Shown one piece after another: positions 46,750 through 55,336 of a DNA stretch of 64,000 nt. The notes beneath the pieces are model-generated. The model had not been told where the DNA came from. It saw nothing but the letters and a program-made list of their open reading frames with translations, and ran no database searches. Every line of letters starts with the position of its first letter. Positions within the stretch are counted from its first letter, which is position 1. Position numbers and translations under genes: made by a program. Origin of the DNA: Deltaproteobacteria bacterium (GTDB lineage Bacteria > Myxococcota_A > UBA9160 > UBA4427); the NCBI GenBank assembly GCA_002719955.1, contig PBFW01000040.1:1-64000 (forward strand), read 5' to 3'.

Positions 46750-49277
46750 GGGGCCGGCTCCAGCACCAGCCGCTCGATATTCTCTTCCTCGATCACGAGT
46801 CGATTGGTCGCGAAGAGCGAGAGGCGAGACGCAGCCCAGCGCGCGATGCCGTCGGTCGAATGCGGGTGGCCTGGATGCTCGGTCTGGCCCGGCGCAAGGC
46901 TGCTCAACAACCGATCCGGCGCCCCGAGATCCATCGCGACCCGATAGAGCGCCGCGCCCTCGACCTGGAACCGGAGGCCGGGTCGGTGGCGAGCAAAGGC
47001 GAGCGTCTGACCGCTTCCCGGAACTGCGAGGCTTCGGATCCCATCGAAGGTCGCGGCCGACCCTCGCCCGAGCGAGGTGAATTGCAGCCGGTGAAGTTCT
47101 CCCCAGGCCCAGCGGTCGCGCGTGGGGCCGAGCCGATGGTTCAAGCTCACCCAGGCGGAACGAAGGCTCCTGCGAGCAGCCTTCGTAACCCGCTCTTCAT
47201 CCGTCCACCCCCCGGATCGCCGCAATTTGGCAGCTCTCAGGAGAAGACGCTCCACCGCGCTCTGCGGGCGCACATGGGGCGCCGCGAGGTAACGGTCGAA
47301 AAGCGCCGACCCAAAGGGATCGCGAAGCAGTCCCTCGAGCAGGTGCTCGATCACGAGGTGATAGGCGGCGGCCGCGGCGCTGTCCGCCTCCATCCCGCCA
47401 TCCCAGCGTTCGAGCAGCGTTGCAATCTCTTCGGCCTCGGCGGATAGCGGACCGGGTCGGCGGGCCATCCCGACGATCGCGGCCACGATCCGCGGCGCAC
47501 GCTGGGCGCGCTCGTCCTGAAGGATTTCAGCGGCGGCTCTGAGATCGAGCTTGGCCGAAGCGGTGAGGCGTCCGAGCGCGGTGTCGAGGCGCGCGGCCCG
47601 ATCGCCGGGGCGCCAGAGCCACTCGATCTGATCCAGCCCGCCACGATCCGACCAAGGCTGATCGAGCGCCATCACCCAAGGGCGCTTGCGCCCGCCCAGG
47701 GCGTCTCCGGGAAGCGCCTCGATCGGAACAGGCGACCGCCAGTCGAAGCTCCGCAGGCGACCCTGGACCGGAACGAGGCCCGTCGGCAGCGGACGATTCG
47801 GAAGCCACCCCGCGACCTGGACGCCACCGTTCCCGGCCTGATCTGCAAACGCAAGGGCGAGAACGGGCTCGTGATGAGCGGTGAGTGCCGAGACGACGCC
47901 CGCGGCCGACTCGAGCCGAAGCAGGGCGAGCATCGACGTCAGGCCATCTCCCGGTCGAGCCCCCGTCCAGGCGATGGCGCGTGCGGAGCGGTGTCGGCCC
48001 ACCGAATCGGACTGGGCGGATGCTTCGTTCCCCCCTTCCGAGTTCCAGAGCGCATCGATCAAGGGGCCGTGCCGCGTCGAACGAATCGACATCACCGACA
48101 GTTGCAGCGCACCGCGCGCGTCGCGCCAGAAGAGTTTCTCCTCCCGCGTCTCGAGCGGCACCCAGAGCGTCCCGTTCTGATACAGACCGCGATCCTCACG
48201 CAGGGTCTCGATGAAGAGATCGGAGATCGGCGCGCTCGCGGGAACACTCGCCCAGGCGAAGCTGCGATTGCGTCCGGCCCAGAGAATCGGGGAGCCCGGC
48301 ATCGTCGCTCCCGCCACCTCGAGATTCCCGGCCACCAGGTGGGCTTCGTAGAAGAGCCCCGGCACCGAAGCATCGAAATGCCAGTCCGCGACGAGGATCG
48401 GGGCGCCACTCTCACTCTTGGAGCCGTCGAGCACCCAGGCCCCACCGGAGGGGATCCCGATACCGCGACACAGCGCGCGCGTGGAACCCAGGAGCGCCTT
48501 CGCCATCGCCCCACTCGACCCCTCAGAGGAGAGAGCATGGCGCGGAATGTCGGGGGCGACCCCGAAGTCGACCGAGGCCCGGCCGGGAAAGAAGGGCCGG
48601 GCGGGCACGCTGTCGAGGCGCTGAATCAGATCGTCGAGCAGGAGTGTCGTCTCGAGGGTGCCGCCCATGCACCATGAGAGGAGTTTCACGACAGCGATCG
48701 AATCCGCCGGATGCCAGTCGTCCAGGGTCTCGAGCCCACCCTCGAGCGGTTGGGGCGGGCCGACCCGACCCTGCCGAATCCGCGCGATGCGCGCGTTCAC
48801 GCCGGCCGCGTAGGCGGCGAGCACTCTGCGCGAGAAGGCGGGCAGTGCATCCAGCGCGGCATGCGAAGCGCGACCGATCTCGAGCAAGCGCGCCAGACGA
48901 TCCGCCGGCAGGCTCGCGACGCCGTTCAACTCGGCGCTGGTGCCCATCGCCCGACGCCGGAACGAGGCCATCTGAGCCAACCGATCCTGCGCGTGGACGA
49001 ACCCGAGCGCGAACCAGCCATCCATTTCGCGACGCGAAATCAGATGCGGGATCCCCCGATCGTCGCGCAGGATCTCGATCGGTGCAGCCAGATCGGAGAG
49101 CCGAATCGTGCCCGAAACCAGAGCGAAGGACTTGCGTTCGCGACGATCCCCGGCGCCCCATTGCTGAGCGAGCAGCAACGCGGCCACGACCATCAGAGCC
49201 CCGACGAGCATCCGAACGCCCAGCTGCGAAAGCCCCGGCGTGCCGCTCTCCGCTTGCGGACCCTCGCTCACCGACAT
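46746..49277 (-). CDS. Penicillin acylase family (S45, Ntn-hydrolase) protein
   Basis: 843 residues. A hydrophobic segment at about 21-38 (VRMLVGALMVVAALLLAQQW) suggests membrane anchoring or export. The alpha-chain region has ILRDDRGIPHLISR and GFVHAQDRLAQM. The probable autoprocessing nucleophile is the Ser near residue 277 in GIPSGGAWVLDGSKSESG, where family members usually have Gly-Ser-Asn-Xaa-Trp; here Pro precedes Ser and Gly follows it. Further family motifs are ILVADWHFDASVPG and SRSAR-type regions. It would hydrolyse amides such as acyl-homoserine lactones or beta-lactams; substrate unknown. ATG 49277 follows a GAGGGGG stretch; an upstream GTG/ATG leader is unlikely. Coupled to the DinB-like gene downstream. 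Confidence 0.88.
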   Translation of the reverse strand: MSVSEGPQAESGTPGLSQLGVRMLVGALMVVAALLLAQQWGAGDRRERKSFALVSGTIRLSDLAAPIEILRDDRGIPHLISRREMDGWFALGFVHAQDRLAQMASFRRRAMGTSAELNGVASLPADRLARLLEIGRASHAALDALPAFSRRVLAAYAAGVNARIARIRQGRVGPPQPLEGGLETLDDWHPADSIAVVKLLSWCMGGTLETTLLLDDLIQRLDSVPARPFFPGRASVDFGVAPDIPRHALSSEGSSGAMAKALLGSTRALCRGIGIPSGGAWVLDGSKSESGAPILVADWHFDASVPGLFYEAHLVAGNLEVAGATMPGSPILWAGRNRSFAWASVPASAPISDLFIETLREDRGLYQNGTLWVPLETREEKLFWRDARGALQLSVMSIRSTRHGPLIDALWNSEGGNEASAQSDSVGRHRSARAIAWTGARPGDGLTSMLALLRLESAAGVVSALTAHHEPVLALAFADQAGNGGVQVAGWLPNRPLPTGLVPVQGRLRSFDWRSPVPIEALPGDALGGRKRPWVMALDQPWSDRGGLDQIEWLWRPGDRAARLDTALGRLTASAKLDLRAAAEILQDERAQRAPRIVAAIVGMARRPGPLSAEAEEIATLLERWDGGMEADSAAAAAYHLVIEHLLEGLLRDPFGSALFDRYLAAPHVRPQSAVERLLLRAAKLRRSGGWTDEERVTKAARRSLRSAWVSLNHRLGPTRDRWAWGELHRLQFTSLGRGSAATFDGIRSLAVPGSGQTLAFARHRPGLRFQVEGAALYRVAMDLGAPDRLLSSLAPGQTEHPGHPHSTDGIARWAASRLSLFATNRLVIEEENIERLVLEPAP

Positions 49278-49519
49278 CGACGGGATCCCCCTCGTGGATC
49301 TGCGGAACCCCTGGTCCCACGTCCCGCACCCCTCGTGGAGGTGCCCGGACGGTCGCGGCACCCACCGCTACTTCCCTTTCTCATCGAACGACCGAAAAGG
49401 GAAGTTAAGTCCAGTACTTGAGAGCATACCCGAGGGTCGGTACATTGCGCGCGCCCCACCCCTGATCCCATGCTCCGAATCGCGCCCATTCGGGGCGATC
49501 GCTTCGCTGGCGGACCTCC

Positions 49520-50713
49520 TTGCCGATTCAATCCCTCGATGCCCTGCTCGATTCCTGTGAGATCGCTCGAAAACGGGTTTTCGTCCGCGCCGACCTGAAC
49601 GTTCCGCTCTCCGCCAGCGGACAGATCGCGGATGACAGCCGGATTCGCGCGTCGATCCCAACCCTCGCACGCCTGATCGAGGCCGGCGCCCGCATCGTCC
49701 TCGCCTCGCATCTGGGCCGGCCCAAGGGTGAGCGCCGACCCGAGCTATCGCTGGCCGTCGTCTGCGAGGCGTTGGTCACCGCCCTCGACACGCGTGTCCA
49801 TTTTGTCGAAGACTGCATCGGCGAAACCGTTCGAGCCGCCGCCGCTTCCCTCGAGAACGGTGAGGTGCTGCTACTGGAAAATCTTCGCTTTCACGCAGCG
49901 GAGACCGAAAACGATCCCGACTTTGCCCGTGCGCTGGCCCAGGGCGCCGATCTCTACGTGAACGACGCCTTCGGAACAGCCCACCGCGCCCACGCCTCGA
50001 CCGCCGGAATGGTGGAATACGTCCCGCGAGCCGCCGCAGGTCTTCTCCTCCAACGTGAGCTAGACGCCCTCGCCGCCGCGCTCGAACCCGAACGCCCCTT
50101 CGTCTGTTTCCTCGGCGGCGCCAAGGTCTCGGACAAACTCGGTGTGCTGGAAGCGCTGATCGAGCGGGCGGACACGATCGGTGTCGGTGGCGCGATGGCC
50201 TATACCTTCCTGGCAGCTCGCGGGGAGGCGGTCGGAGACTCGCTCGTCGAGCTCGATCGACTCGAAGACGCCAGGCGCATGATGGCTCGCGCACGCGAGC
50301 GCGGCTGCGATTTCCTGCTGCCGACGGACCATGTCGTCAGCGATCGCATCGAGGAGGGCGCGCAGGGCCGGGTCATCGAGACGATTCCCGATGGTTTGCT
50401 CGGTGTCGATATCGGACCCAAATCGACCACACGTTATGCGGAAGCCGCTGCGAGCGCGCGGACCCTCCTCTGGAACGGGCCGATGGGTGTCTTCGAAATC
50501 GACGCGTTCGCGCTCGGAACCGAGGGCGTGGCACAGGCCGTCGCCGCGTCGAGCGCGCGCAGCATCGTCGGAGGGGGCGACTCCCTCGCAGCCGTCCACA
50601 AGGCCGGAGTCGGCGACCGCATCGGCCACCTTTCGACCGGGGGCGGCGCCTCCCTCGAATTCCTCCAGGGCCTACAACTGCCCGGAGTGGCCGCACTGGA
50701 TCGCCCCTCATGA
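49520..50713 (+). CDS. pgk: Phosphoglycerate kinase
   Basis: A 397-residue glycolytic enzyme interconverting 1,3-bisphosphoglycerate and 3-phosphoglycerate with ATP. VFVRADLNVPLSASGQIADD, LASHLGRPKGE, LLLENLRFHAAE, VNDAFGTAHRAHAS, VCFLGGAKVSDKLGVLE and GGGDSLAAVHKAG are all canonical. TTG 49520 starts it. Its stop overlaps the tpiA start (ATGA) and secG follows, the common pgk-tpiA-secG order. Confidence 0.97.
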   Translation: MPIQSLDALLDSCEIARKRVFVRADLNVPLSASGQIADDSRIRASIPTLARLIEAGARIVLASHLGRPKGERRPELSLAVVCEALVTALDTRVHFVEDCIGETVRAAAASLENGEVLLLENLRFHAAETENDPDFARALAQGADLYVNDAFGTAHRAHASTAGMVEYVPRAAAGLLLQRELDALAAALEPERPFVCFLGGAKVSDKLGVLEALIERADTIGVGGAMAYTFLAARGEAVGDSLVELDRLEDARRMMARARERGCDFLLPTDHVVSDRIEEGAQGRVIETIPDGLLGVDIGPKSTTRYAEAAASARTLLWNGPMGVFEIDAFALGTEGVAQAVAASSARSIVGGGDSLAAVHKAGVGDRIGHLSTGGGASLEFLQGLQLPGVAALDRPS

Positions 50714-51489
50714 GTCGACTGCCGCTGATCTGCGCGAACTGGAAGATGAACTACACCGCGAGCGAGGCCACTCGATTCGCGGAGATCTTCCTCTCGGAGA
50801 TGGCCGCCGCGCGCAATGCCCTCGACGCGCAGGTGGAGGTTGCGATCGCCCCCCCCCACCCCGTCCTCGACCGACTCGGCGGGGCCCTCGCGGGTTCGGG
50901 AATCCAACTCGCCGCCCAGAATCTCCACGCCGACGAATCTGGCGCCTTCACCGGCGAGGTTTCCCTCGCGATGCTCATCGATCTCGGCTGCCGATATGCC
51001 CTGATCGGCCACAGCGAGCGCCGTCAGCTTTTCGGCGAAGGGAACTCTGATGTCGCCGCAAAGGCGCTCCGGCTGCAGGGCTCGGCCCTGCGCCCGATCC
51101 TCTGTGTCGGCGAAACCCTGGACGAACGCGAGCGCGACACGACCCTTCAGGTGGTGGGGACACAGATCTTGGAAGTCCTGGACGTGGCGGATGGGCTATC
51201 CGACGAGTTGGTGGTAGCCTACGAGCCCACTTGGGCCATCGGCACGGGACGCACAGCGACCCCCGACATGGCTCAGGAAGTCCACGCCGCGATCCGAAAG
51301 GTTCTCAGCGACCGTCTCGGCGAGGCGGGGGGGGGGCGCATTCGAATTCTCTACGGCGGCTCCGTCAAACCGTCGAACGCGGGAGATCTACTCTCGCAGC
51401 CCGATGTAGATGGCGCCCTCGTGGGAGGGGCCAGCCTCGATCCAGAGGCTTTTGCGAGGATCGCCCTCGCCTGTTTGGAGATGTCTTAG
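50710..51489 (+). CDS. tpiA: Triosephosphate isomerase
   Basis: 259 residues. ANWKMN (Lys), IGHSERRQLFGE (catalytic His), AYEPTWAIGTGRTA (catalytic Glu and loop 6) and ILYGGSVKPSNA are intact. ATG 50710 overlaps pgk by 4 nt; the stop overlaps the secG start by one base (TAGTG). Standard cytoplasmic glycolytic enzyme. Confidence 0.97.
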   Translation: MSRLPLICANWKMNYTASEATRFAEIFLSEMAAARNALDAQVEVAIAPPHPVLDRLGGALAGSGIQLAAQNLHADESGAFTGEVSLAMLIDLGCRYALIGHSERRQLFGEGNSDVAAKALRLQGSALRPILCVGETLDERERDTTLQVVGTQILEVLDVADGLSDELVVAYEPTWAIGTGRTATPDMAQEVHAAIRKVLSDRLGEAGGGRIRILYGGSVKPSNAGDLLSQPDVDGALVGGASLDPEAFARIALACLEMS

Positions 51490-51893
51490 TGCAGACTTTC
51501 GTCTACGCCCTTCATTTTATCGCCTGCTTCGTGCTGATTGGCGTCGTTCTGCTCCAGCGGGGCAAGGGCGCGGATCTGGGGGCCTCGCTCGGTGGCGGCA
51601 GCGCCAACACGATCTTCGGCAGCCGCGGCGCCGGCAATTTCCTCACCAAGATCACGACCGCGAGCGCGGTCGTCTTCATGGGCACCTCGCTCACCCTCGC
51701 CTACCTGGGCTATCAGGCCTCCGACGTGAAGCTCTTCGACGGCTCCGAACCCATCGAAATTCCGATCGACGGGGCGGCGACCGAAGGCGACGCGCCAACG
51801 GGTCTGCAAGAAGTCGGCGAGGAGACCGGCGGCCTGGTCGAGATTCCCGCCCCAGAGGCGACCGGCAGCGACGCCAAGGAAGCACCCGAATAG
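51489..51893 (+). CDS. secG: Protein translocase subunit SecG
   Basis: 134 residues. Two membrane helices (ALHFIACFVLIGVVLLQ; ITTASAVVFMGTSLTLAYLG) enclose RGKGADLGASLGGGSANTIF, the SecG cytoplasmic loop. A Glu/Gly-rich C-terminal tail of about 55 residues extends beyond the usual end. GTG 51489 shares a base with the tpiA stop. Accessory subunit of the SecYEG channel. Confidence 0.93.
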   Translation: MQTFVYALHFIACFVLIGVVLLQRGKGADLGASLGGGSANTIFGSRGAGNFLTKITTASAVVFMGTSLTLAYLGYQASDVKLFDGSEPIEIPIDGAATEGDAPTGLQEVGEETGGLVEIPAPEATGSDAKEAPE

Positions 51894-51963
51894 CCCAGAG
51901 GATCCGCGCAGACGGAGCTCACTTCTCCCGTCCAGCCCCCTGGGCGGCCCCTTGAGGCTTCGG

Positions 51964-51969
51964 TATGAT
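51964..51969 (+). promoter_or_regulatory. Candidate -10 element of tRNA-Leu(GAG)
   Basis: TATGAT lies 13 nt before the tRNA 5' end. The sequence 17 nt upstream (TGGGCG) is a poor -35, so this is only a likely -10. Confidence 0.35.
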
Positions 51970-51982
51970 GCGCGCGCCGTGT

Positions 51983-52069
51983 GCGGCGGTGGCGGAATTG
52001 GTAGACGCGCCAGCTTGAGGGGCTGGTGGGCTTCGGCCCGTGGAAGTTCGAGTCTTCTTCGCCGCACCA
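51983..52069 (+). tRNA. tRNA-Leu (anticodon GAG)
   Basis: 87 nt including an encoded CCA. Acceptor GCGGCGG pairs with TCGCCGC (one G-U). D-arm GGCGGAATTGGTAGACGC, anticodon stem-loop CCAGC-TTGAGGG-GCTGG with anticodon GAG, long variable arm, T-loop GTTCGAGTC. Its 3' end borders accessory-looking DNA. Confidence 0.96.
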
Positions 52070-52273
52070 CTCTCAATCCAACAAATCCAGCTATTTAGCT
52101 CCCCAAGTTACTAGCAGAATCCGCGCTGACCGCCGGCTGATACGGCTGATCCTCGCCCTCTACCCTGTCAACCGTGGGGACGCCCATGGACAGCCTCGGC
52201 CCGGGGGCGGACGGCAAGTAAATACCCGGGCAACCCCCTCCCCTCCGCACCGGGGCGTCGAGCGAGGGGCGCG

Positions 52274-53206
52274 GTGAATGAGCTGGCACGTTTCGCGGGC
52301 GCTGGTGGAGGCATCCTCGGCGGCCAGTTGCTCGGGCTCGGATGGAGAACCGTCTGCGCTGTCGAAAACGATCCCTATGCCCGAGACGTTCTCATGGCTC
52401 GGCAGAACGGTGGATGCCTCGAAGCGTTCCCGATCTGGGGTGATGTCTGCACCTTTGACGGACGACCTTGGAAGGACCGTGTTGACGTGGTGTCTGGCGG
52501 CTTCCCGTGCCAGGACATCTCGAGCGCCGGTCAAGGCGCAGGCATCGAAGGAGACCAGTCGGGACTCTGGTCGGAAATGGCCCGCATCATTGGCGAAGTA
52601 CGACCCCGCTTCGTCTTCGTGGAGAACTCGCCAGTTCTCACTTCTCGGGGACTCGGAACCGTTCTCGGAGACCTGGCCTCGTTGGGGTTCGATGCGGAGT
52701 GGGGAGTCATGGGAGCGAATGCCAGACCCGTCAACGCTCCCCATCGGCGCGAACGAATTTGGATCGTTGCTCGCCACTCCGACGGCGAATCAACTCTCTC
52801 CCGAGATGGTTCGCAAGTGGCCGGGTTGCGCCGCGATTCAGGATCGAGCGAAGTACCCGACGCCAACAGCTTTGGCAAGCGGCAAGCAGTCGGGACGCTT
52901 AGACGAACTTGGCGGAAGCGGGAACCCGTACCGGAGAACGAACCTTGGTCGCCGGAGTCTGAACCCCGAGTGGTACTGATGGATGATGGGGTGGCCATCG
53001 GATGGACCGACTTAGGTGCGCTGGAAACGGACAGGTTCCAGCGGTGCCTAGTCAGAAACCGAAACTGTCTCTTCGCGAAGAGCGGTCGTTGTCCAAGTTG
53101 GTCTGCCGACGTACAGCAAAAGACGGTCGTTGTCCCAGGTGGTTTACCGACGTACATCCAGAGAAACCAGCGCCCTCAACCGCACCCTGCTGACTGGAGG
53201 ACATAG
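52274..53206 (+). pseudogene. C5-cytosine DNA methyltransferase, frameshifted near the C-terminus
   Basis: Begins at GTG 52274 with motif I FAGAGGGILGGQLLGLGW, catalytic motif IV GGFPCQDISSAGQG, motif VI VENSPVL and motif VIII RRERIWIVARH. The reading frame then passes VVLMDDGVA and loses homology at about 52994. The expected C-terminal motif IX/X (HRMDRLRCAGNGQVPAV) is present but in another frame, from just before 53002 to 53193. A one-base deletion near 52994-53001 explains this. Motif X is normally needed for SAM binding, so the protein is probably inactive unless the shift is a sequencing error or programmed. The short target-recognition region is phage-type. No partner restriction enzyme is seen. 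Confidence 0.75.
53083..53156. repeat. Two imperfect 33-bp direct repeats, 41-bp period
   Basis: CGGTCGTTGTCC (53083) and CGGTCGTTGTCC (53124) each lead into a variable GGTGGTTT-like stretch and end in CCGACGTACA. The 33-bp copies differ at about five positions. They lie in the decayed 3' part of the methyltransferase gene. Confidence 0.65.
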
Positions 53207-53228
53207 CAAATATCCGTTCAACATATTC

Positions 53229-53609
53229 CTATGTGCACTGAGGGTCAACGACATAACTAGTCTGATCAAATTGCTGCCACGCCCCCGTTGCCACTCCGTC
53301 GATGACCAAAATAGTGATAATTCCAAAATCTAAAAAGATGCCCAAGAGCGTGGTTGCATCAAAAGACTTCGGCGCGGGCAGAGAAACGGAATCGCAGCCT
53401 TCTCTTCGAGCCGAGATTACGTAGTTCTCCTTCTTCTTGAAAGTCGTTACTGCGTTGCCCTTTCCCAGGTACGCCTCGTTGACATAGATCTCTGCTCCAT
53501 CGACATTACTCCTAATCGCAACTTGCTGCGACGAGCCGTTAAACATCGAGGCGCAGCCCGTCAATAACACCGAAAAGGATAGAACTACTGAGAGAGCTGT
53601 CCTTGTCAT
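53229..53609 (-). CDS. PEGA-domain-like lipoprotein
   Basis: 126 residues. A clear lipoprotein signal (VVLSFSVLLTGCASMF, Cys19) is followed by a PEGA-type beta domain (VAIRSNVDGAEIYVNEAYLG) and a hydrophobic stretch (LGIFLDFGIITILVIDG) that could be a membrane helix. ATG 53609. Base composition is visibly lower in G+C than flanking genes, as for the surrounding island. Probably an outer- or inner-membrane-attached lipoprotein of unknown role. Confidence 0.78.
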   Translation of the reverse strand: MTRTALSVVLSFSVLLTGCASMFNGSSQQVAIRSNVDGAEIYVNEAYLGKGNAVTTFKKKENYVISARREGCDSVSLPAPKSFDATTLLGIFLDFGIITILVIDGVATGAWQQFDQTSYVVDPQCT

Positions 53610-53857
53610 ACTTTCCCCTTCTCTTGATTGCCGCGAATCTCGTGAACATTTCCACTTCGATCAATAGCGAACTGGGCGCCGTATACAAACCGAGAGTTCG
53701 CAACGAGCCAGGGCTCTAGACAATCCAGTCTGGCACCCCTAAAAAGGGGACGATCGCCTCCCTCGACACCTACCTAGTATCGGGAATGTTGAAATGCGCG
53801 GCCCTTTTTTCCTGATAAGCGTACAGATCTGACTCGGCCAAAAAGGAGGAGGTACTA

Positions 53858-53929
53858 ATGAACGCGAAACTCGCGAGCCTCGCGACTATTTCTTCCTCGT
53901 CCTTCCAGGCTGCACGACCTATAGACTAA
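53858..53929 (+). CDS. Possible 23-residue peptide gene with near-perfect ribosome binding site
   Basis: AAGGAGGAGG ends 5 nt before ATG 53858, the strongest Shine-Dalgarno sequence I noticed in the window. The frame encodes MNAKLASLATISSSSFQAAR and ends PID-TAA. The peptide is short, Ser/Ala-rich, with no membrane helix or toxin-like charge pattern. It could be a small functional peptide, a leader peptide, or chance. The downstream 850 bp hold no obvious target gene. Confidence 0.35.
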   Translation: MNAKLASLATISSSSFQAARPID

Positions 53930-54666
53930 TCTCAGTCTCTTCAGAGCCATCAGTGCTCAATATGAGCAAGCGGGGAGGGGAGGCTGGGACGACCTCGTTC
54001 TCGACGAAGGTTGCGGCGGGGGATTTGTAGTTTTGCGCTCCCTCGTACTGAGCGTTCGATTTGAAAATTGAGCCCGCCTGGGCCGGACAACCTTCCACTC
54101 GGAAATACGTCTCACCGTGCAGCCTTCCCTGAAACGCCAGGGTTCATTTCGATGTGAGGCCACGTGGCCAAGCTGGTGAAGGACTCCTTCAGCTTCGGGT
54201 CTTCTCTCCGGGAGCAAACCTACGACGCGTCTTCCGTCGGATCTCCCGCACTGCCACTTCGCTCGTTTGCTTCTTTCTGCTCGCCATAAAGACACTCTCC
54301 TCGGGGACAAAATCCCCGCGATGTGTCTCTTAGATTAGATCACCCATTTGTCCGAATCGTTAAGACGGGAAACACATCGAAATTTTCTACAATCGCATCC
54401 GAAGGCATTCGACGATTGGGAACGTCAGTCCAGTGACGTTCGAGGACATGGATCAGGCCACAAGGGCCCGCGCCGCGTAACTAAGAGGGTGTCCATTCTT
54501 CCGGAACAAGGTCACCACTTTTCCGGGGAGGGTCAATTCCTATCCGCTACGGCGCGGCCAAACCAAGGGTAGGTTCGACTTTGGATTCCGTAGGCCGTGT
54601 ACGTAGCGGTGCATAGTGGGCGAGTGGTAGGGGGCACGACCTCAGCCTTCTCCCCGCCCCCCGAAG

Positions 54667-54710
54667 GGCAAGAAGACCACTCGGAGCTGTGGCCTTCTTG
54701 CCGGTGGTCT
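54667..54710 (+). repeat. Large inverted repeat with an alternative pairing
   Basis: GGCAAGAAGACCAC (54667-54680) pairs with GTGGCCTTCTTGCC (54689-54702), 13 of 14 positions, with an 8-nt loop. A second arm, GTGGTCT (54704-54710), is perfectly complementary to AGACCAC (54674-54680), so two mutually exclusive hairpins are possible. It lies about 80 nt before the pilin gene. No T-run follows. Confidence 0.55.
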
Positions 54711-54790
54711 GCCGCGCAGCGACGAAATGACTCGAGAATCGAAGGGGTCGGTGATCTGGGGTACTTCAGTTTCGTACGAGAACGGTCGAT

Positions 54791-55330
54791 ATGGCTCATA
54801 AGATGCCTATCAGGAACCGCCCCAAGTCGCGCAGTGCATTCACATTGATCGAGTTGATGATCGTCGTTGCGATCATCGGAATCCTGAGCGCCATCGCGAT
54901 TCCGATGTTCATCAGCCACCAACTCCGCGCGAAGAGCACGGAGGCCAAGACGAACCTCTCTGCGATCCGCGTCGTGGAAGAGGCAAACTTCTCCGAGACC
55001 GGCCTCTATGTCGCCGCGGTCGCGGAACCGAGCCTGATACCGGGGTCGACTCCCGTCTCGTTCGACGCAGCCGGAAGTGACTACGCCTCCCTGGGCTGGG
55101 CACCCGAAGGGCGGGTGTATTTCTCCTATGCTGTCGCAGTCTCGGTTGATCAAAGTGGCTACACGGCAGATGCTGCAGCGGATATCGATGCGAACGGCCT
55201 GATCCAGCTCTGGGGCTACGCCAAGCCAAGCGGATTGGGCAACCTCGTAACCGGCGGGCTCGGATGTGATCCGACACGCCTGCCCCCGGAAGTGATCGGT
55301 TCCTGCAACCTCAGCGGCTCGGTCTACTAG
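54791..55330 (+). CDS. Type IV prepilin-like protein (pilin/pseudopilin)
   Basis: 179 residues. A short basic leader (MAHKMPIRNRPKSRSA) precedes FTLIELMIVVAIIGILSAIA, the class III signal with Glu5, cleaved by prepilin peptidase. The residue before the cut is Ala, where Gly is usual. The globular part ends with two cysteines (GLGCDP, GSCNLSG), a likely disulfide-bonded C-terminal loop as in PilA. ATG 54791, or ATG 54803 four codons later. No pilus assembly genes are nearby; the next gene is an unknown membrane protein. Confidence 0.88.
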   Translation: MAHKMPIRNRPKSRSAFTLIELMIVVAIIGILSAIAIPMFISHQLRAKSTEAKTNLSAIRVVEEANFSETGLYVAAVAEPSLIPGSTPVSFDAAGSDYASLGWAPEGRVYFSYAVAVSVDQSGYTADAAADIDANGLIQLWGYAKPSGLGNLVTGGLGCDPTRLPPEVIGSCNLSGSVY

Positions 55331-55336
55331 CCCGGC

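Larger units (their letters stand above)
53610..54790. other. Long mostly non-coding stretch in the accessory island
   Basis: About 1.2 kb of lower-G+C sequence without a recognisable gene except the 23-codon frame at 53858. Three longer open frames (53957-54310 minus; 54348-54572 and 54597-54848 plus) lack ribosome binding sites, domain motifs and plausible composition, and I do not call them. It holds CCCC-TAAAAA-GGGG near 53737 and the large inverted repeat at 54667-54702. It may contain decayed mobile-element sequence, but nothing is identifiable. Confidence 0.45.

Noticed and set aside
51983..52069. tRNA 3' end as a proven attachment site
   Set aside because: I found no second copy of the tRNA end downstream and no integrase; only the position is suggestive.
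52278..52979. Second plus-strand frame through the methyltransferase as an independent gene
   Set aside because: Its recognisable phrases fall where the methyltransferase motifs constrain the other frame, so a shadow is the simpler reading; it also ends in a premature stop. Kept only as a finding.
53737..53750. CCCC-TAAAAA-GGGG as a terminator
   Set aside because: The stem is only 4 bp and no T-run follows on either strand.
53957..54310. 117-codon minus-strand frame in the island
   Set aside because: Arg/Ser/Pro-rich, no start signal, no motif.
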